DNA of 64,000 nucleotides. Source: Drosophila miranda (lineage: Eukaryota; Arthropoda; Insecta; Diptera; Drosophilidae). The position numbers were made by a program, and so were the translations under genes. Where the stretch lies: the NCBI RefSeq assembly GCF_003369915.1, contig NC_046676.1, positions 24,738,001 through 24,802,000 of the forward strand, in the 5' to 3' direction. This document shows positions 10,613 to 21,630 of this stretch, one piece after another. How positions within the stretch are numbered: position 1 is the first letter of the stretch; the number at the start of each line of letters is the position of its first letter. Under the pieces are notes generated by a model that was given only the letters and a program-made list of their open reading frames with translations, did not search any database and was not told the origin of the DNA.

Positions 10613-11503
10613 GATGATTTGGACAGCGGTGATGAGTCCGACTACTACGGCGACATGTTCGATTTCGGTTTCCTAAGTGCTGACGACGACGAAGACTCTG
10701 ATTTCGAGATTGGCCCCCATGGCCACCATCCCCCATAGCCCTTCATGTCTTTAGGTATGTTATATACAAGAAAAATGCTGATTTTTATGCCATCTGATAC
10801 TTTAATATTACTTCTCCCCACCGTTTAGATTAATCTGCCGCATCGTTTCATCGATTATTTGATTATTTTTAACTCACAATTATTAACCCAGAAAAAATTT
10901 GTAGTTTCCCACTGTTCAATTACAAAATGGATTATGTACATATAAAGAAGTTCGGAATGGATGAGCCTCTAAAAGAAAGCCTATTTATTCAAGATCCTAA
11001 AGAAGATCAGATGAAAATCATTTCTGCTTTGATTATAGTATATTTTCATTTATTTCATAATTTTTTGTGTGTGTTTAAAATTCACTTCTAGACGCATTTC
11101 ATATTACAATTTGTATTTGTTATTTGTTTGTTGAAAACCTAAAAATCATCGTTGTTCACTTTGTGTTTGTTGTATTGTACGATCTGCCTTGGCATTTTGC
11201 AGTTTATTTGCATTAATTAAGCGCTAATTGGTGTTTCTTTTTTTTTGTTTTTTGGGTAGATTCTCTTAGATTTGAGAGGCAACATTCATAATAATTGACT
11301 TTTGAAAATTGCACCAAAGGGTTTGCGTTTTTTTTTAAACATGTAATAAATTGCAGCAGGAATGAGTAAGTAATTAATCATTTTGTATTAAATACTAATT
11401 AGCTTAAATGGGAAACACTTGCGGATAATGCAATACGTAGATAATAGGATTAACAATCTCATAGGTACATATATATAATTATAGAATATCCATAGTTTAA
11501 AGC
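10613..11503 (+). other. Downstream part of F-box gene 1 and end of duplication unit 1
   Basis: The first ~125 bases are the remaining acidic-tail codons that copy 2 still translates (to 10738), now behind the stop. After that the DNA is AT-rich with T-runs and shows no gene. A GTATGT (about 10754) and a TTTAG (about 10829) suggest a possible 3' untranslated intron; this is weak. Confidence 0.5.
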
Positions 11504-12395
11504 ACAACAAGAAGCGACTGCTGGTCCTGGAGCAGGAGATCAACATACTGACCGAGCCCGTACCGGTGGGCGAATCTGAAAGACTGGATAGAGATATCAA
11601 GAAACTGACTGAGGACTGCCAGCGGCTGCTCAATTTGATCAACGGTGAGCCCCGAGTGCGGTTCCCTCGACAAAGCTAATACTAATCAATATTTATTTTG
11701 TAGAACCGCAAGCGAATGGGTCTGGTCCTGCGCCAAATTCCATGAATCGTCAGCACTCGGCCCCAGCCAACAATAACCAGCAGCAGCCACAGCCATTCCC
11801 ACGCCAACGACAGGCTGGTCGCTCCCAGGCACCGCCCAGCTCGTTGCGTCTGCACTCTGTGCCGGCCCAGACAACGGCCCAGCCGGGCCCTGATTTTGTG
11901 CAGCACCACAGCAGGGCTCCGACGTCGGCGTGCCTGACGCCCCAGCAGCAGCAGCATCTCCAGCTGCAACAGGAGCCGCCGCCTACGTATGCCCAGTACT
12001 ACCAGTTCCAGCAATATCTGCAGCAGCAGCGACAGCAGCAGCTCCAACAATTTCAACTGCAACAGCAGCAGCAGGCGCAGCAGCAACAACAGCAGATGCC
12101 AGTGCAGCGTCCAGTAAACGACGAGGAAGAATACCTATCAGACTCGGACGTGGACGAGGATGAGGAGCCACTTGAAATGTGGGCCTGCAATATGTGTACA
12201 TTCCGCAATCATCCGCAATTGAATATTTGCGAGGCCTGTGAGAACGTTAGGATCCAGCCGGGTATGATACGCATTGTACCTAGCGGAAGTGGCCCTGGAG
12301 CTGCTGATGGAGCTGCTGGCACCTCCACTGGGAGCCTCGAGCAGCAGCAGCAGCAACCGCAGCAGCCCCAGCAGCCATATGCCTTGCATACATAA
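11504..12395 (+). pseudogene. Tab2 3' fragment (partial exon 2 plus exon 3), no promoter
   Basis: The fragment contains the last 141 bases of Tab2 exon 2 (11504-11644), the 59-base intron and the complete exon 3 (11704-12395) with the NZF zinc finger. It lacks the CUE domain, the first exon and any obvious promoter. Against the intact gene, exon 3 carries one silent change and three replacements (Ser to Arg, Gln to His, Asp to Glu just before the finger); the four zinc-binding cysteines remain. That mix fits relaxed constraint. It could only be expressed by splicing from the upstream Tab2 exons or from a new promoter. Confidence 0.85.
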
Positions 12396-12731
12396 CCCAT
12401 CCAGAAACGGAATGCAAAGTTCTCCTAACATGCATGCGCTCGCTTTTGATTGCTTACCCAACAGCCTGCATGTGTCCCGCTGATAATGGTGGACTTTGAA
12501 ACTGTGATAGCATTTAAATTAGTATCGTGTGGCTCTGGCCCTGGGCCCGGCTCGATAAATTGGGGCTCTCAACCTGAAAGACATGTCCTAGCCAGCCCCT
12601 TCAATTTATGATTTATTTATATTGCAAGTGCCTCAGCAACAGCATTACGTTAACGATAGAATTAACAGCAACAGTTGCATAGCTTTAAGCAATGAAACGA
12701 AACAAAGTTTATTATTTTTAGCAACTTGATC

Positions 12732-12737
12732 AATAAA
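12732..12737 (+). terminator. Polyadenylation signal AATAAA after the Tab2 fragment
   Basis: Second copy of the Tab2 signal at 6700-6705. If upstream Tab2 transcripts read through the first signal, this one could end them after the duplicate exon. Confidence 0.45.
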
Positions 12738-13753
12738 GAACGTTATTTAAATATTTAAACACGCTACGCCTTACATGTCGCTTCACATGTTCTTCACGCT
12801 CGTTGGTTGAGCGCAGAATATATGTATGTATGTATATTTTATTTTGTGGCCCACTCTCTACTTTTAGCCCCAGTGCTGAGTCGTGAGGATATACATATAA
12901 CGCTCTCGCCAGGCGAAAATCGTGAGTAGAACTTGGTGGAGTAGAACCCACGAGATCCCAGAATTTTAGAGTAAACTGAATCCTCTCTCTCTCTCTCTCT
13001 CTTTTGTGCAGGTATTATACACTCCTGGATACTATCATGACAATTGGCCAAACGCTCACCATAATCACCCAGACAAATCCAGAGATATTTATTTGTAGTT
13101 CGTTAATCTACTCTACGTATATTTTATTATCTAATTTGCTCTTTTGGTAACTTATTGGTAAAAAAATTTGTATATAATACTTATGCTAAGAGAATATTTA
13201 GTCAAATGCTGCTGGCAGCAATTATCTGTATTTCTATACTAGCTAGGCCATTATCATACCTTGATTCTATAAGAAAAGACTTTTAGTAACGTGTCGCATC
13301 TGAAACTAGGAAATAATTTTCGAAATGGAATACATGTACATTTGGTAGGTAATTACCTGGAGAAAAATAACTCAGTTGGGGTTTTCTATAAGAAAACAAA
13401 AAACACAGAAACAGCCAACAAGCTAATAATCTTTTGTAAGCTTATCAAAGGCCGCATATTTAACGAAATTAAAATGCAAGTTGAAAAAACTTGTCTCGTG
13501 ATTTGGAAATATTGGAAAAAGAGTTGATGCTTTTATTTATTTATTATTTTCAACCATTTCTTTGACTTGCTCACTCCAACTGGAAAACCATAGATTTTTC
13601 CTCATGTTTTGAATGAATGCTTGATTTAAAAAATGGAATTTTGAACGATCGATCGTTTTGATTTGTAAGATAGGAATATTAGTTTATAAGATTTGAATAT
13701 TAGTTTAAGATTTACTCATCGATAGTATTATAAGAAATACCAATGTACTCGAT

Positions 13754-13786
13754 ATATCGATACTTGTCCTCGACAAGTATCGATAT
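13754..13786. promoter_or_regulatory. Second copy of the paired TATCGATA palindrome
   Basis: Identical in both 15-base arms and spacer to the copy at 7697-7729. Both F-box gene copies therefore keep the same upstream DRE/BEAF-type site. Function is inferred from the motif alone. Confidence 0.5.
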
Positions 13787-14236
13787 GCCAACACACATTC
13801 ATTCGAATACGACGATCAAGAAAGAAGAACATATAATAAAACCGTGCTATTAAAAGTTTACAGATTGTTCTATTTATTTTCAAAATAATTACATATATTA
13901 TTAGTAAAATTATATTTTACCGCCGATATTTATCTTGCTTATCGTTATGTATAGTCAAAAGTCGCGGGTATATCTGATCACTAACCATACAGTATATATA
14001 CTGTATACAGTGATATATATAACGGAAACTGAGTCAACAGAAGAAAATATCCGCACCATTTGAATATTTTCGACAGTCTAAAATAATATCTTGGTATATT
14101 TGATCAATTTCATCAATCTATTAAAATAGCAAATAAAACAAATCTCTTAGGCGCTGTACTCTAGCCCATCAGTTGTCATCACTGATTTCTTGCCAGCTCT
14201 CTCCTGCAACGACAACATGAGTCGTAATTTTGAATT

Positions 14237-14484
14237 GGCTACAGATTGGGGTATGGACATCAGGCAAAAACAGGAGAAATATACTGAATTGGTATATATA
14301 AAAATACTGCGGTCATACTTTGTCACTCACTTTACGTTAACACTTAAACGTAAACAAAACAAAACAAAACAAGGCACAATTTAATAAAGTAAATGAAAAT
14401 ATTTGAATCTCTATTAATTTTTGGTGGTGGTCCTGGGCCGTTTTTGCTGATGTCCATACCCTATTTTTCCTCCCATTATGTAGC
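14237..14484 (+). repeat. Inverted-repeat element, copy upstream of F-box gene 2
   Basis: Carried along by the tandem duplication; differs from the first copy by one visible substitution (CAGAATGG to CAGATTGG). See the element at 8180-8427 for structure. Confidence 0.55.
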
Positions 14485-14617
14485 AAATATGTAGTTACCG
14501 TGTAGTTGTAGAAGCCATGTAATTGTAAATGTAAACTGATACAAATTAACATTGATTCAAATAAATCGAGTCTCGGACTAACTTTTTGTATAAAATTGGA
14601 CTAAAATCTGTGAAAAT

Positions 14618-16795
14618 ATGGCCCATTTTGTCAACAATCTATGTAAGTCGTAGAAAGAAAGTATGCAGTTATCCTATGCAAGTTCGCACAAACGCACTCC
14701 TATTCGTTGTTGCCAAATTCTTGCACACATTGCACGCACTTCGGTTTTGCCATTGTCATTGCAGCGGAACAGAACTATTACTTCAAGAATGGTATTGCCT
14801 ACACAGAAGACCACATTCCAGTGCTGAAGCTGTATTTATGCAAGATCCCACCGGATGTAAGTGTCCGCGTCCCCCTTTTGTCAAGCTTTACTCTGAAACA
14901 ATACACTGTCCTGTCTCATCGCAGCTAAATCAATCTACGCTGCATGCGCACTTATCAAACTATGGACGCGTTTTGCAAATAAAACTCTTTCGTGGTGGTG
15001 GTAGACATGCTACTGGCAGATCAAATCGCTTTTCCCACCAGACTGGCTGTGTGTTTTATGAGAATCCCAAGGATGCAGCAAAGTGAGTATGCCGGCCGCA
15101 CTACTGTGTGTGTGAGTACATCCCCTGATATTCTGCATTTTTAGAGCCTTGCACAGCCGGATACACCATGTAAACGGTCGGCGATTCAATGTGCAGGCCA
15201 GCGATAGCTGGCATCAGCCAGATGCCTACGGAACGGACGACCAGGAGGAAGCAAATCAACTGTGTCCTTTCATTTTGAATGTAAACGATCTCTGCTTAGA
15301 GATGATTATGAAGCATCTCCCAATGCAAGACCAGACGGTCTTCGCTCGGACATGCCTTCGCTTCCGCGCTATCTATCAGCAGGCCACGGCCAGACTGCAC
15401 AAATCAATTGATTTGTACGATTTTGAGAATATGACTTTCTGGGACCTCCGAGAATTTTTCAATTTGTCCGGTCCTTATGTTCAGCACATTACCGGCGTGA
15501 TTCCGCCGATGCGCTTTCAGCGCTTGTGCGACTTTCTTTCGAACAATTGTTCGAATTTAAAGTCCTTGAAGCTGTACAGCAGCCCGTTGACTTCGCGAAA
15601 TATGCACAGGATCTTCGCCAAGATGACCAAGCTGGAGGAGCTGGAGCTGCCGCAGAATCAGCTGACTGATGAGTGCATCTCGGCCCTCAGGAACTGTCGG
15701 ACTCTGCAGGTGCTCAATATTGCCGGCAACCCAATTACCGGTGTAACACTACACGAGCTCTCCCCTTCCATCCAAACTCTCACTCTGTCCGGATGCCCTC
15801 GTTTTCAAGGCCAATGTCTGTCCAAGATTTGCAAGGTGTTAACCAACCTTAAAACCCTAAACGTGAAGAGAGTTGACACCATGAATTCTCACGTTTTTGA
15901 AACGATGATCAAGGAGAACTCGGGCACTTCTTTGGAGGTGCTTTGTATAAGCGCCTTCCCAAATGAGACATACGAGTACGTGGCCCAGCTGCCAAGCCTC
16001 AAGAGCTTGAGAATCTATATCGGATTGCCAGGCCGCACTATACGCTCCGAACTCTTTCAGGAGCTGGCCGAGCTTAAGGCCGAACAGCTGGAGTGCCTAG
16101 AGGTTTATGGGGGCTCCAGTATGTCCGCCGAATTGCTTGTCCAAATTTCCAAACTAAGAGGTCTGCGCAGTCTTGTTCTACCCCAAGTGTTTGCTATGAC
16201 TGACAGTTCACTCTCAGTGTTTTCGAGCCTCAAAAAACTAGAGCAGATCAACCTAAAGTGCAACAGACTGCATGACTCCTCGATTTTGTTTCTGTTCGAA
16301 TCTTGCCCCAAGCTGCATAGCCTAGGCCTAGAGGATTGCGAAGGAATAAGCGAGAAATTGGTACATGGAATCATAAAAAAACTGCGCTTGGACATTGCGA
16401 GGAAGGAGAATCAACGAAACTTGCCAGTACAGCTCTGTGTGTCGGACACTCAAGTCAACAGTCTCATCGAGTATGTGAGTTCAGTTCTAGACGATATTGT
16501 GGATACTCGTTATTTTACTGATAATCTTTTCGTGAAATAGCATCCTGATGTCGCCCCCAAGGATATCATCGAGGTGAAGCACTTTTGCTTTTGTAACGAT
16601 GATGACATGTATCCAAACTTTCCCAAATTTATCTTCGACGACTTTGACTTCGAGCCGGACGATCTAGAGGATGATTTGGACAGCGGTGATGAGTCCGACT
16701 ACTACGGCGACATGTTCGATTTCGGTTTCCTAAGTGCTGACGACGACGAAGACTCTGATTTCGAGATTGGCCCCCATGGCCACCATCCCCCATAG
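14618..16795 (+). CDS. RRM-like/F-box/LRR protein, copy 2, full length
   Basis: Second copy of the gene at 8561, with exons 14618-14642, 14765-14856, 14925-15082, 15145-16474 and 16541-16795. It encodes about 619 residues: an RRM-like N-terminus, F-box, leucine-rich repeats and an intact Asp/Glu-rich tail ending in GHHPP. It has two other amino-acid differences from copy 1, Lys to Glu in the segment DLYDF(K/E)NMTF and Glu to Gly in YI(E/G)LPGR, plus a silent change. Upstream DNA is duplicated too, so it should keep a promoter. This is the likelier fully functional copy. The putative partner is Skp1 through the F-box; any RNA or protein target is unknown. Confidence 0.82.
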
Positions 16796-18166
16796 CCCTT
16801 CATGTCTTTAGGTATGTTATATACAAGAAAAATGCTGATTTTTATGCCATCTGATACTTTAATATTACTTCTCCCCACCGTTTAGATTAATCTGCCGCAT
16901 CGTTTCATCGATTATTTGATTATTTTTAACTCACAATTATTAACCCAGAAAAAATTTGTAGTTTCCCACTGTTCAATTACAAAATGGATTATGTACATAT
17001 AAAGAAGTTCGGAATGGATGAGCCTCTAAAAGAAAGCCTATTTATTCAAGATCCTAAAGAAGATCAGATGAAAATCATTTCTGCTTTGATTATAGTATAT
17101 TTTCATTTATTTCATAATTTTTAGGTGTGTGTTTAAAATTCACTTCTAGACGCATTTCATATTACAATTTGTATTTGTTATTTGTTTGTTGAAAACCTAA
17201 AAATCATCGTTGTTCACTTTGTGTTTGTTGTATTGTACGATCTGCCTTGGCATTTTGCAGTTTATTTGCATTAATTAAGCGCTAATTGGTGTTTCTTTTT
17301 TTTTGTTTTTTGGGTAGATTCTCTTAGATTTGAGAGGCAACATTCATAATAATTGACTTTTGAAAATTGCACCAAAGGGTTTGCGTTTTTTTTTAAACAT
17401 GTAATAAATTGCAGCAGGAATGAGTAAGTAATTAATCATTTTGTATTAAATACTAATTAGCTTAAATGGGAAACACTTGCGGATAATGCAATACGTAGAT
17501 AATAGGATTAACAATCTCATAGGTACATATATATAATTATAGAATATCCATAGTTTAAAGCACAGTGAATTTCGTTTGTTAACTGCGGTAGAGACAAACA
17601 TAACACATAATACATAATACTTTCACGAGTGTGGAGGGAGAAGCTTAGACATACAACACTCTCTACAGATATGTGATACGCAGTAACAATAATAAAGTTG
17701 AGAATCGATCCAAGTATTCAGTTTATAGTAATTGTTAAAATAGTAATCGATTCAGGCAGCTGAATACGCGCATGCTATATTTTTCGATTATTGCTTGACG
17801 CGTGTGGCTGTGCTGTGCAAATGGCGTGGATGTGTGGGAGGACAAGGATGAGATGGGGGTAAACGTGGCCTAAACTAGGGAATGCTCTATATATAATACT
17901 ATGTTCATGCATGCATGTATGTATGTATATGCTTTGTATATAACTATATTCTGATAAATTATTGTACTCTCTTGCTAGTGCCAAATGCCTTTTGGCCGCA
18001 TTTTATAATTGTCCAATTGCCATTCCAATTCAAATCCATTCCCATATACGTGTGAGTATTTCGGAGCCGTAACATGGAGTTTTAATTTTGACTTCTCTCC
18101 TTTCCATCTTCTGTCCAACATACGAGTATTTGGTTGAGATTATTGCATTATATTGCGCGCGTTTAC
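16796..18166. other. Region between F-box gene 2 and EndoB (convergent 3' ends)
   Basis: The first ~770 bases repeat the downstream part of unit 1. From 17565 the sequence is unique. It holds the shared downstream DNA of both genes, with ATGTATGT and TATA microsatellites near 17905-17945. No coding region or clear polyadenylation signal for EndoB was found. Confidence 0.5.
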
Positions 18167-20359
18167 TTAGAGGGTGACGTCGTGCTCCTCATCGAGCATT
18201 TCGACAAAGGCCCGCGGAACGAGTCCCTTCATGAGGCCCTGCTTGGCGTACATATAGTCCTCGTTCACGGGCGAGCACTCGGTGACAAATATGACCTAGA
18301 GATGCACAAGATTAGACACACGGGCCTATCAATGTCTCGATTTTTACTCACCTCGTTCGCATTTAGATTGAGCTCAGTGTGATCCTTGGCGTCATAGGAG
18401 CAGAGGACACGAGCCCGTTGCATTTGATCCGTGTTGACATGCATGGGCTGATTGGTCGGCCTGTGGGCGGATGGAGCCTGACTGCTGCTGTTATTGTTGC
18501 CTGGACCACGAGACGGCGACGGTCCGCCAGTTGCGCTGGACTTGTTGGCACTGGCGTTGCTCAGATCGAGCGGTATATATGGTGTCGGGCCTCCCAAGCT
18601 GATGGAAGACGCAGAGGCAGATGCAGATTTTAATGGATTTGATTTGTGATTTGATTATGCTGCTCAGATGGATGGGAGGGGAGGCGCTCAACGGAAACCG
18701 GATTGGATTTGATTATGTGCAGCAACAACAATAACAACAAGAGCGACGAAGTAAAAACCTGTCGCTTAAATTACGTATAGTTTTTTATATATAATGTTAA
18801 CTGGAGCCACCAAGCCGAAGTATTTTGTATTAGGATTAAACTGTTGATATGGCAGTCGTATCGAATTCAATGTTAAAGTCTTCCAGCAGGTTCGTTAGGG
18901 ACTTGTCAATATCATTATCGCTATCTAGGGCTACTCCCACTACGGAATCGGAATCACAGGAATGCATCGACACAGAGCTGGGAGGCCCACCATCAACATC
19001 TTCGCTATTGATGCGCAGGCGCGGCTTGGGATGCTGCATTCTGTAAGACCACAAACAATAACCGAAAGTGAGATGACCAGAGGCGCAATAGAGCTAGCTC
19101 AGGGACGGGACCGGGACCATCCTACACAGAGTGCACGAGACTTGCTGTTGGTGTCTAGTCGAGAGTCTTTGTTTGTCTGTTATCAGCATCATCATCTCCA
19201 TTGATCACCATTACCATCTGATACTCACTTGGCCAGCTCCCGCTGCAGCTGTTCCATGACATCGCCGCACTGCTTGTAATAGCGCACCTGGGTCTGTATG
19301 AAGGCGTGCAGATGGCGCAGGTGGGAGGCCTGCGATGTGCTAATACCGTCCAGCAGCAACTTGGTTATTTCCGACTGGCGGTCGAACTCCGCCTGGGCCA
19401 CGCGCAGGTCGCGCTCCGCCTGTGAAGAAAGTACAAATTAATGATCTGCTGCAGCATACTGTTAAGTGATGAGTAATAGGTATGGGCAAGGTCCAAGGTC
19501 TGATACCTGTTCCAAGGCAGCCTCTGGCGAGATGCCATCTTTCTATGAAGCATAATAAATCAAACCAACAATCCACACAGAGGCAGCGTAAAGTTATGTA
19601 GAAAAATATCGAAAGTCAATAATCCATTATGACCGCCCCCACTGCCCCCTTTTCCGCCCACTCACCGACTGTTGGCCTAGCATGCTGCGCGCCTTCTTCA
19701 CCCGGTTCTTGCAGGCGTCCAGATCCAAGCGCTTCGAATCGAGAATGCCGCGCTCTTTGCTAATCGTCTTCATCTCGCCCTCCAAGAATTTGCGCAACGG
19801 TTGCGTAAAACAAATGCCTGAGGTGGCAATGAAATCGTGCTCGCACTGGCCCAGTTTCTGCTCAGCCTGTCCGACCTTGATGAGGGCCTGACCGTAGGGC
19901 AAATCCTGTCCGAAGTCCCCGCCGGCCTCAATCATGTCCAGGGCCAGGTGTTCCAGGTTGCTTACTCGTTTGGGTTTTGACTTGTCGATCTTTTCGAATA
20001 TGTAATCCTCGACACGGTTCTGTGGATTCGGTATCAGCACCGATTCTGTGTCCTTGACGAGCTTTTCTGTCCATGCCTTGGTCACATCGGCACGTTCGGC
20101 GAGATTTTGAAAGTGCAAGTCGTATTCGGTGCGTTCGGTGGTGCCAAGCTTCTCCTCCGTCAGCTAGGGGAAAAGGGCAAAGAGCGTCAGTGCTGAGTGC
20201 TTGTATAGCCCCCAACCCAACCCCCAAAAAGCCCATTCATCCCCACCCGTTTTTTCTCGCACCCATCATTGATTTCTTTACCTGCACCACACGCGATATT
20301 GTGCTGCCTGCTTCCTTGACCAGGTTCTTCATGTTAAAATGGGGCAGATTTATGTTCAT
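18167..20359 (-). CDS. EndoB: Endophilin B (BAR and SH3 domains)
   Basis: Membrane-curving protein of the endophilin-B (Bif-1) group, linked in the family to mitochondrial, Golgi and autophagic membrane dynamics. Exons on the minus strand: 20282-20359, 19666-20163, 19507-19542, 19229-19419, 18352-18598 and 18167-18295, all in phase, giving about 392 residues. The N-terminal 26 residues form the amphipathic H0 helix (MNINLPHFNMKN). The BAR domain continues to about residue 265, and the SH3 domain fills the last ~60 residues (RARVLCSYDA ... GLVPRAFVEML). One exon is a 36-base microexon (KDGISPEAALEQ) inside the BAR region. An alternative last exon lies at 18836-19040. The start is certain from the conserved N-terminus. 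Confidence 0.93.
18836..19040 (-). CDS. EndoB: Alternative terminal exon of EndoB (replaces the SH3 domain)
   Basis: A consensus acceptor (CTTACAG) precedes this exon. Spliced after exon 19229-19419 it continues in frame for 67 residues (MQHPKPRLRI ... EFDTTAISTV) to a stop. The common exon ends with two bases of a codon, and both this exon and the SH3-side exon at 18598 supply the missing base in frame. The resulting protein would be about 335 residues, with a full BAR domain but no SH3, ending in an acidic, serine-rich tail with a short amphipathic LTNLLEDFNIEF. It could otherwise be a chance open frame, but the acceptor, phase and coding-like composition argue against that. Confidence 0.7.
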
Positions 20360-20490
20360 TGTAGAGTTGTTGTTCTTCCTTCCAGCCACTAACGGTTATT
20401 AAATAATTTTATTTCTTTCTTAGATTTGTTTGTATTTATTTTGCAAGCTCTTCCCACAGCGGATTTATCGTTAAAATATACCGTACGACC

Positions 20491-20579
20491 CTCAGAAATA
20501 TACCAAAATATACCGTCTCATTTTAAAAATATACCGTAAATACACTGACAAATTCAAGTTCTATTTTACATATTCCTCG
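20491..20579 (+). repeat. Dispersed AAATATACCG repeat, copy 1 (upstream of EndoB)
   Basis: About 88 bases, with repeated ATATACCG motifs followed by CTGACAAATTCAAGTTCTAT and TTTTACATATTCCTC. It matches 32857-32942 closely by eye over the whole length, in the same orientation on this strand. The copy lies about 130 bases upstream of the EndoB start codon. Confidence 0.75.
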
Positions 20580-21570
20580 TTTTTGATATTCCGTGGAATA
20601 TTACTAGCTATTATTGTATTGCTTTTATTGTATTTTGTCTAAAACAAGGTTTAAACAAACAAGTCCAATCAAAAAAACAGTCGCAATGTTACTGGTATTT
20701 AAAGACAAGATGCGTGTATAGGCCTTTGTACACCCTATTTCGTTAATTTTATATGAAGATAAAACGTAATTTATAAAGACCTTTTCTCAAATTGATATTC
20801 TTTAGACATATTCAAGTACATTATTAGTATCTTGTATATATTTATCTCAATCCTGATACCTACGGATCCTGGGATAACAAACATTTTCTGAACTTTATCA
20901 TATCTGTTTCCCTAGGGTATGAGAATTGATGTTGCCGAGAATCATTGTTGTCAACCGGTTATTACGACTAATTCGTGGTTATTCTTTCTTTCGTCGAATA
21001 TTACTAGCTATATAGAACATTTAGCCATGCCCACATAATTTTATTCGATTAATGAATCAATTTTTTACTTGACAGGCTTATTCTAAATACTTGCTTTTAT
21101 TGGATCTTGTCTAAAAAAATGTTTCAGCTAAATAGGTCGAACAAAAGAGGATAGTCGTTCATATTGCACAATTTAGAGATTCCGTTGAATAATTCTGTCC
21201 ACATAATTTTAGCCGATAAAAGAATCGAATTTCTACAAGACTGGCTAATTTTAACGACCCTCTGTCAGAAAAATGTCCCTATTTTACATAGTAACTACAA
21301 ATTTGCTATGAATATGAACATTTTTGTACTCTATTTCCTAATTAACGTTAAAATACCTACCGTTTTCCAAATTTAGCTGCATGAGTTGACAAATATTTTA
21401 TTAGTTATGTTGCGCTTTGGAGATATATGTTTGCTTATTCCGTGGTTCAAGTTGCTGGAATATAGATTCTGCGTAAGTACATACATACATACATACATAT
21501 GTATGTTTCTATACCCTATACTCTGATATACCTTCTAACGGGTTAAGCATTGTTTCATTTAAATTTGATT

Positions 21571-21576
21571 TTTATT
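21571..21576 (-). terminator. MED16: Polyadenylation signal of Med16
   Basis: TTTATT on the plus strand (AATAAA on the minus strand) lies about 55 bases after the Med16 stop codon. Confidence 0.55.
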
Positions 21577-21630
21577 AAAAGCTATGGATATTTAAATTTT
21601 AAGATTGATACTGTAAAGGGGCGGCCGTGG

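Larger units (their letters stand above)
5472..11503 (+). repeat. Tandem segmental duplication, unit 1 (~6.03 kb)
   Basis: From ACAACAAGAAGCG at 5472 the sequence is repeated starting at 11504. The unit holds the end of Tab2 exon 2, Tab2 exon 3 and its polyadenylation signal, the intergenic region, a whole F-box gene and about 0.9 kb of downstream DNA. The offset between copies is 6032 at first, 6036 after a CT-repeat change, and 6057 after a 21-base tandem insertion in unit 2. By eye about twenty substitutions separate the copies (about 0.3 percent). The junction shows only a 3-base microhomology (ACA), so unequal exchange between long repeats is not indicated. Confidence 0.93.
12396..14617 (+). 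other. Intergenic region before F-box gene 2 (duplicate of 6364-8560)
   Basis: It contains the second copies of the polyadenylation hexamer (12732-12737), the DRE-type palindrome (13754-13786), the 20-base palindrome (13987-14006) and the inverted-repeat element (about 14237-14484). Both palindromes are unchanged. No independent gene is seen. Confidence 0.6.
11504..17561 (+). repeat. Tandem segmental duplication, unit 2 (~6.06 kb)
   Basis: Second copy of the unit that begins at 5472. It starts inside Tab2 exon 2 and ends at AAAGCACA (17557-17564), after which the sequence leaves the repeat. Compared with unit 1 it has a longer CT microsatellite near 12982-13002, a 21-base tandem insertion near 13683-13703 and scattered substitutions. 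The continuous join at 11504, without gap or ambiguous bases, argues for a true tandem order, but a misassembly of two haplotypes cannot be excluded from sequence alone. Confidence 0.93.
20360..21630. other. Intergenic region upstream of EndoB, degenerate repeats
   Basis: AT-rich, no gene supported. It contains a dispersed repeat (20491-20579, annotated separately) and degenerate direct copies: the stretch GGAATATTACTAGCTAT followed by TTTTATTG...TTGTCTAAAA near 20592-20665 recurs in altered form near 20997-21120. A third weak version of CCACATAATTTTA occurs near 21030 and 21200. I take this as old transposable-element debris. A CATA microsatellite lies at about 21479-21500. Confidence 0.5.
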
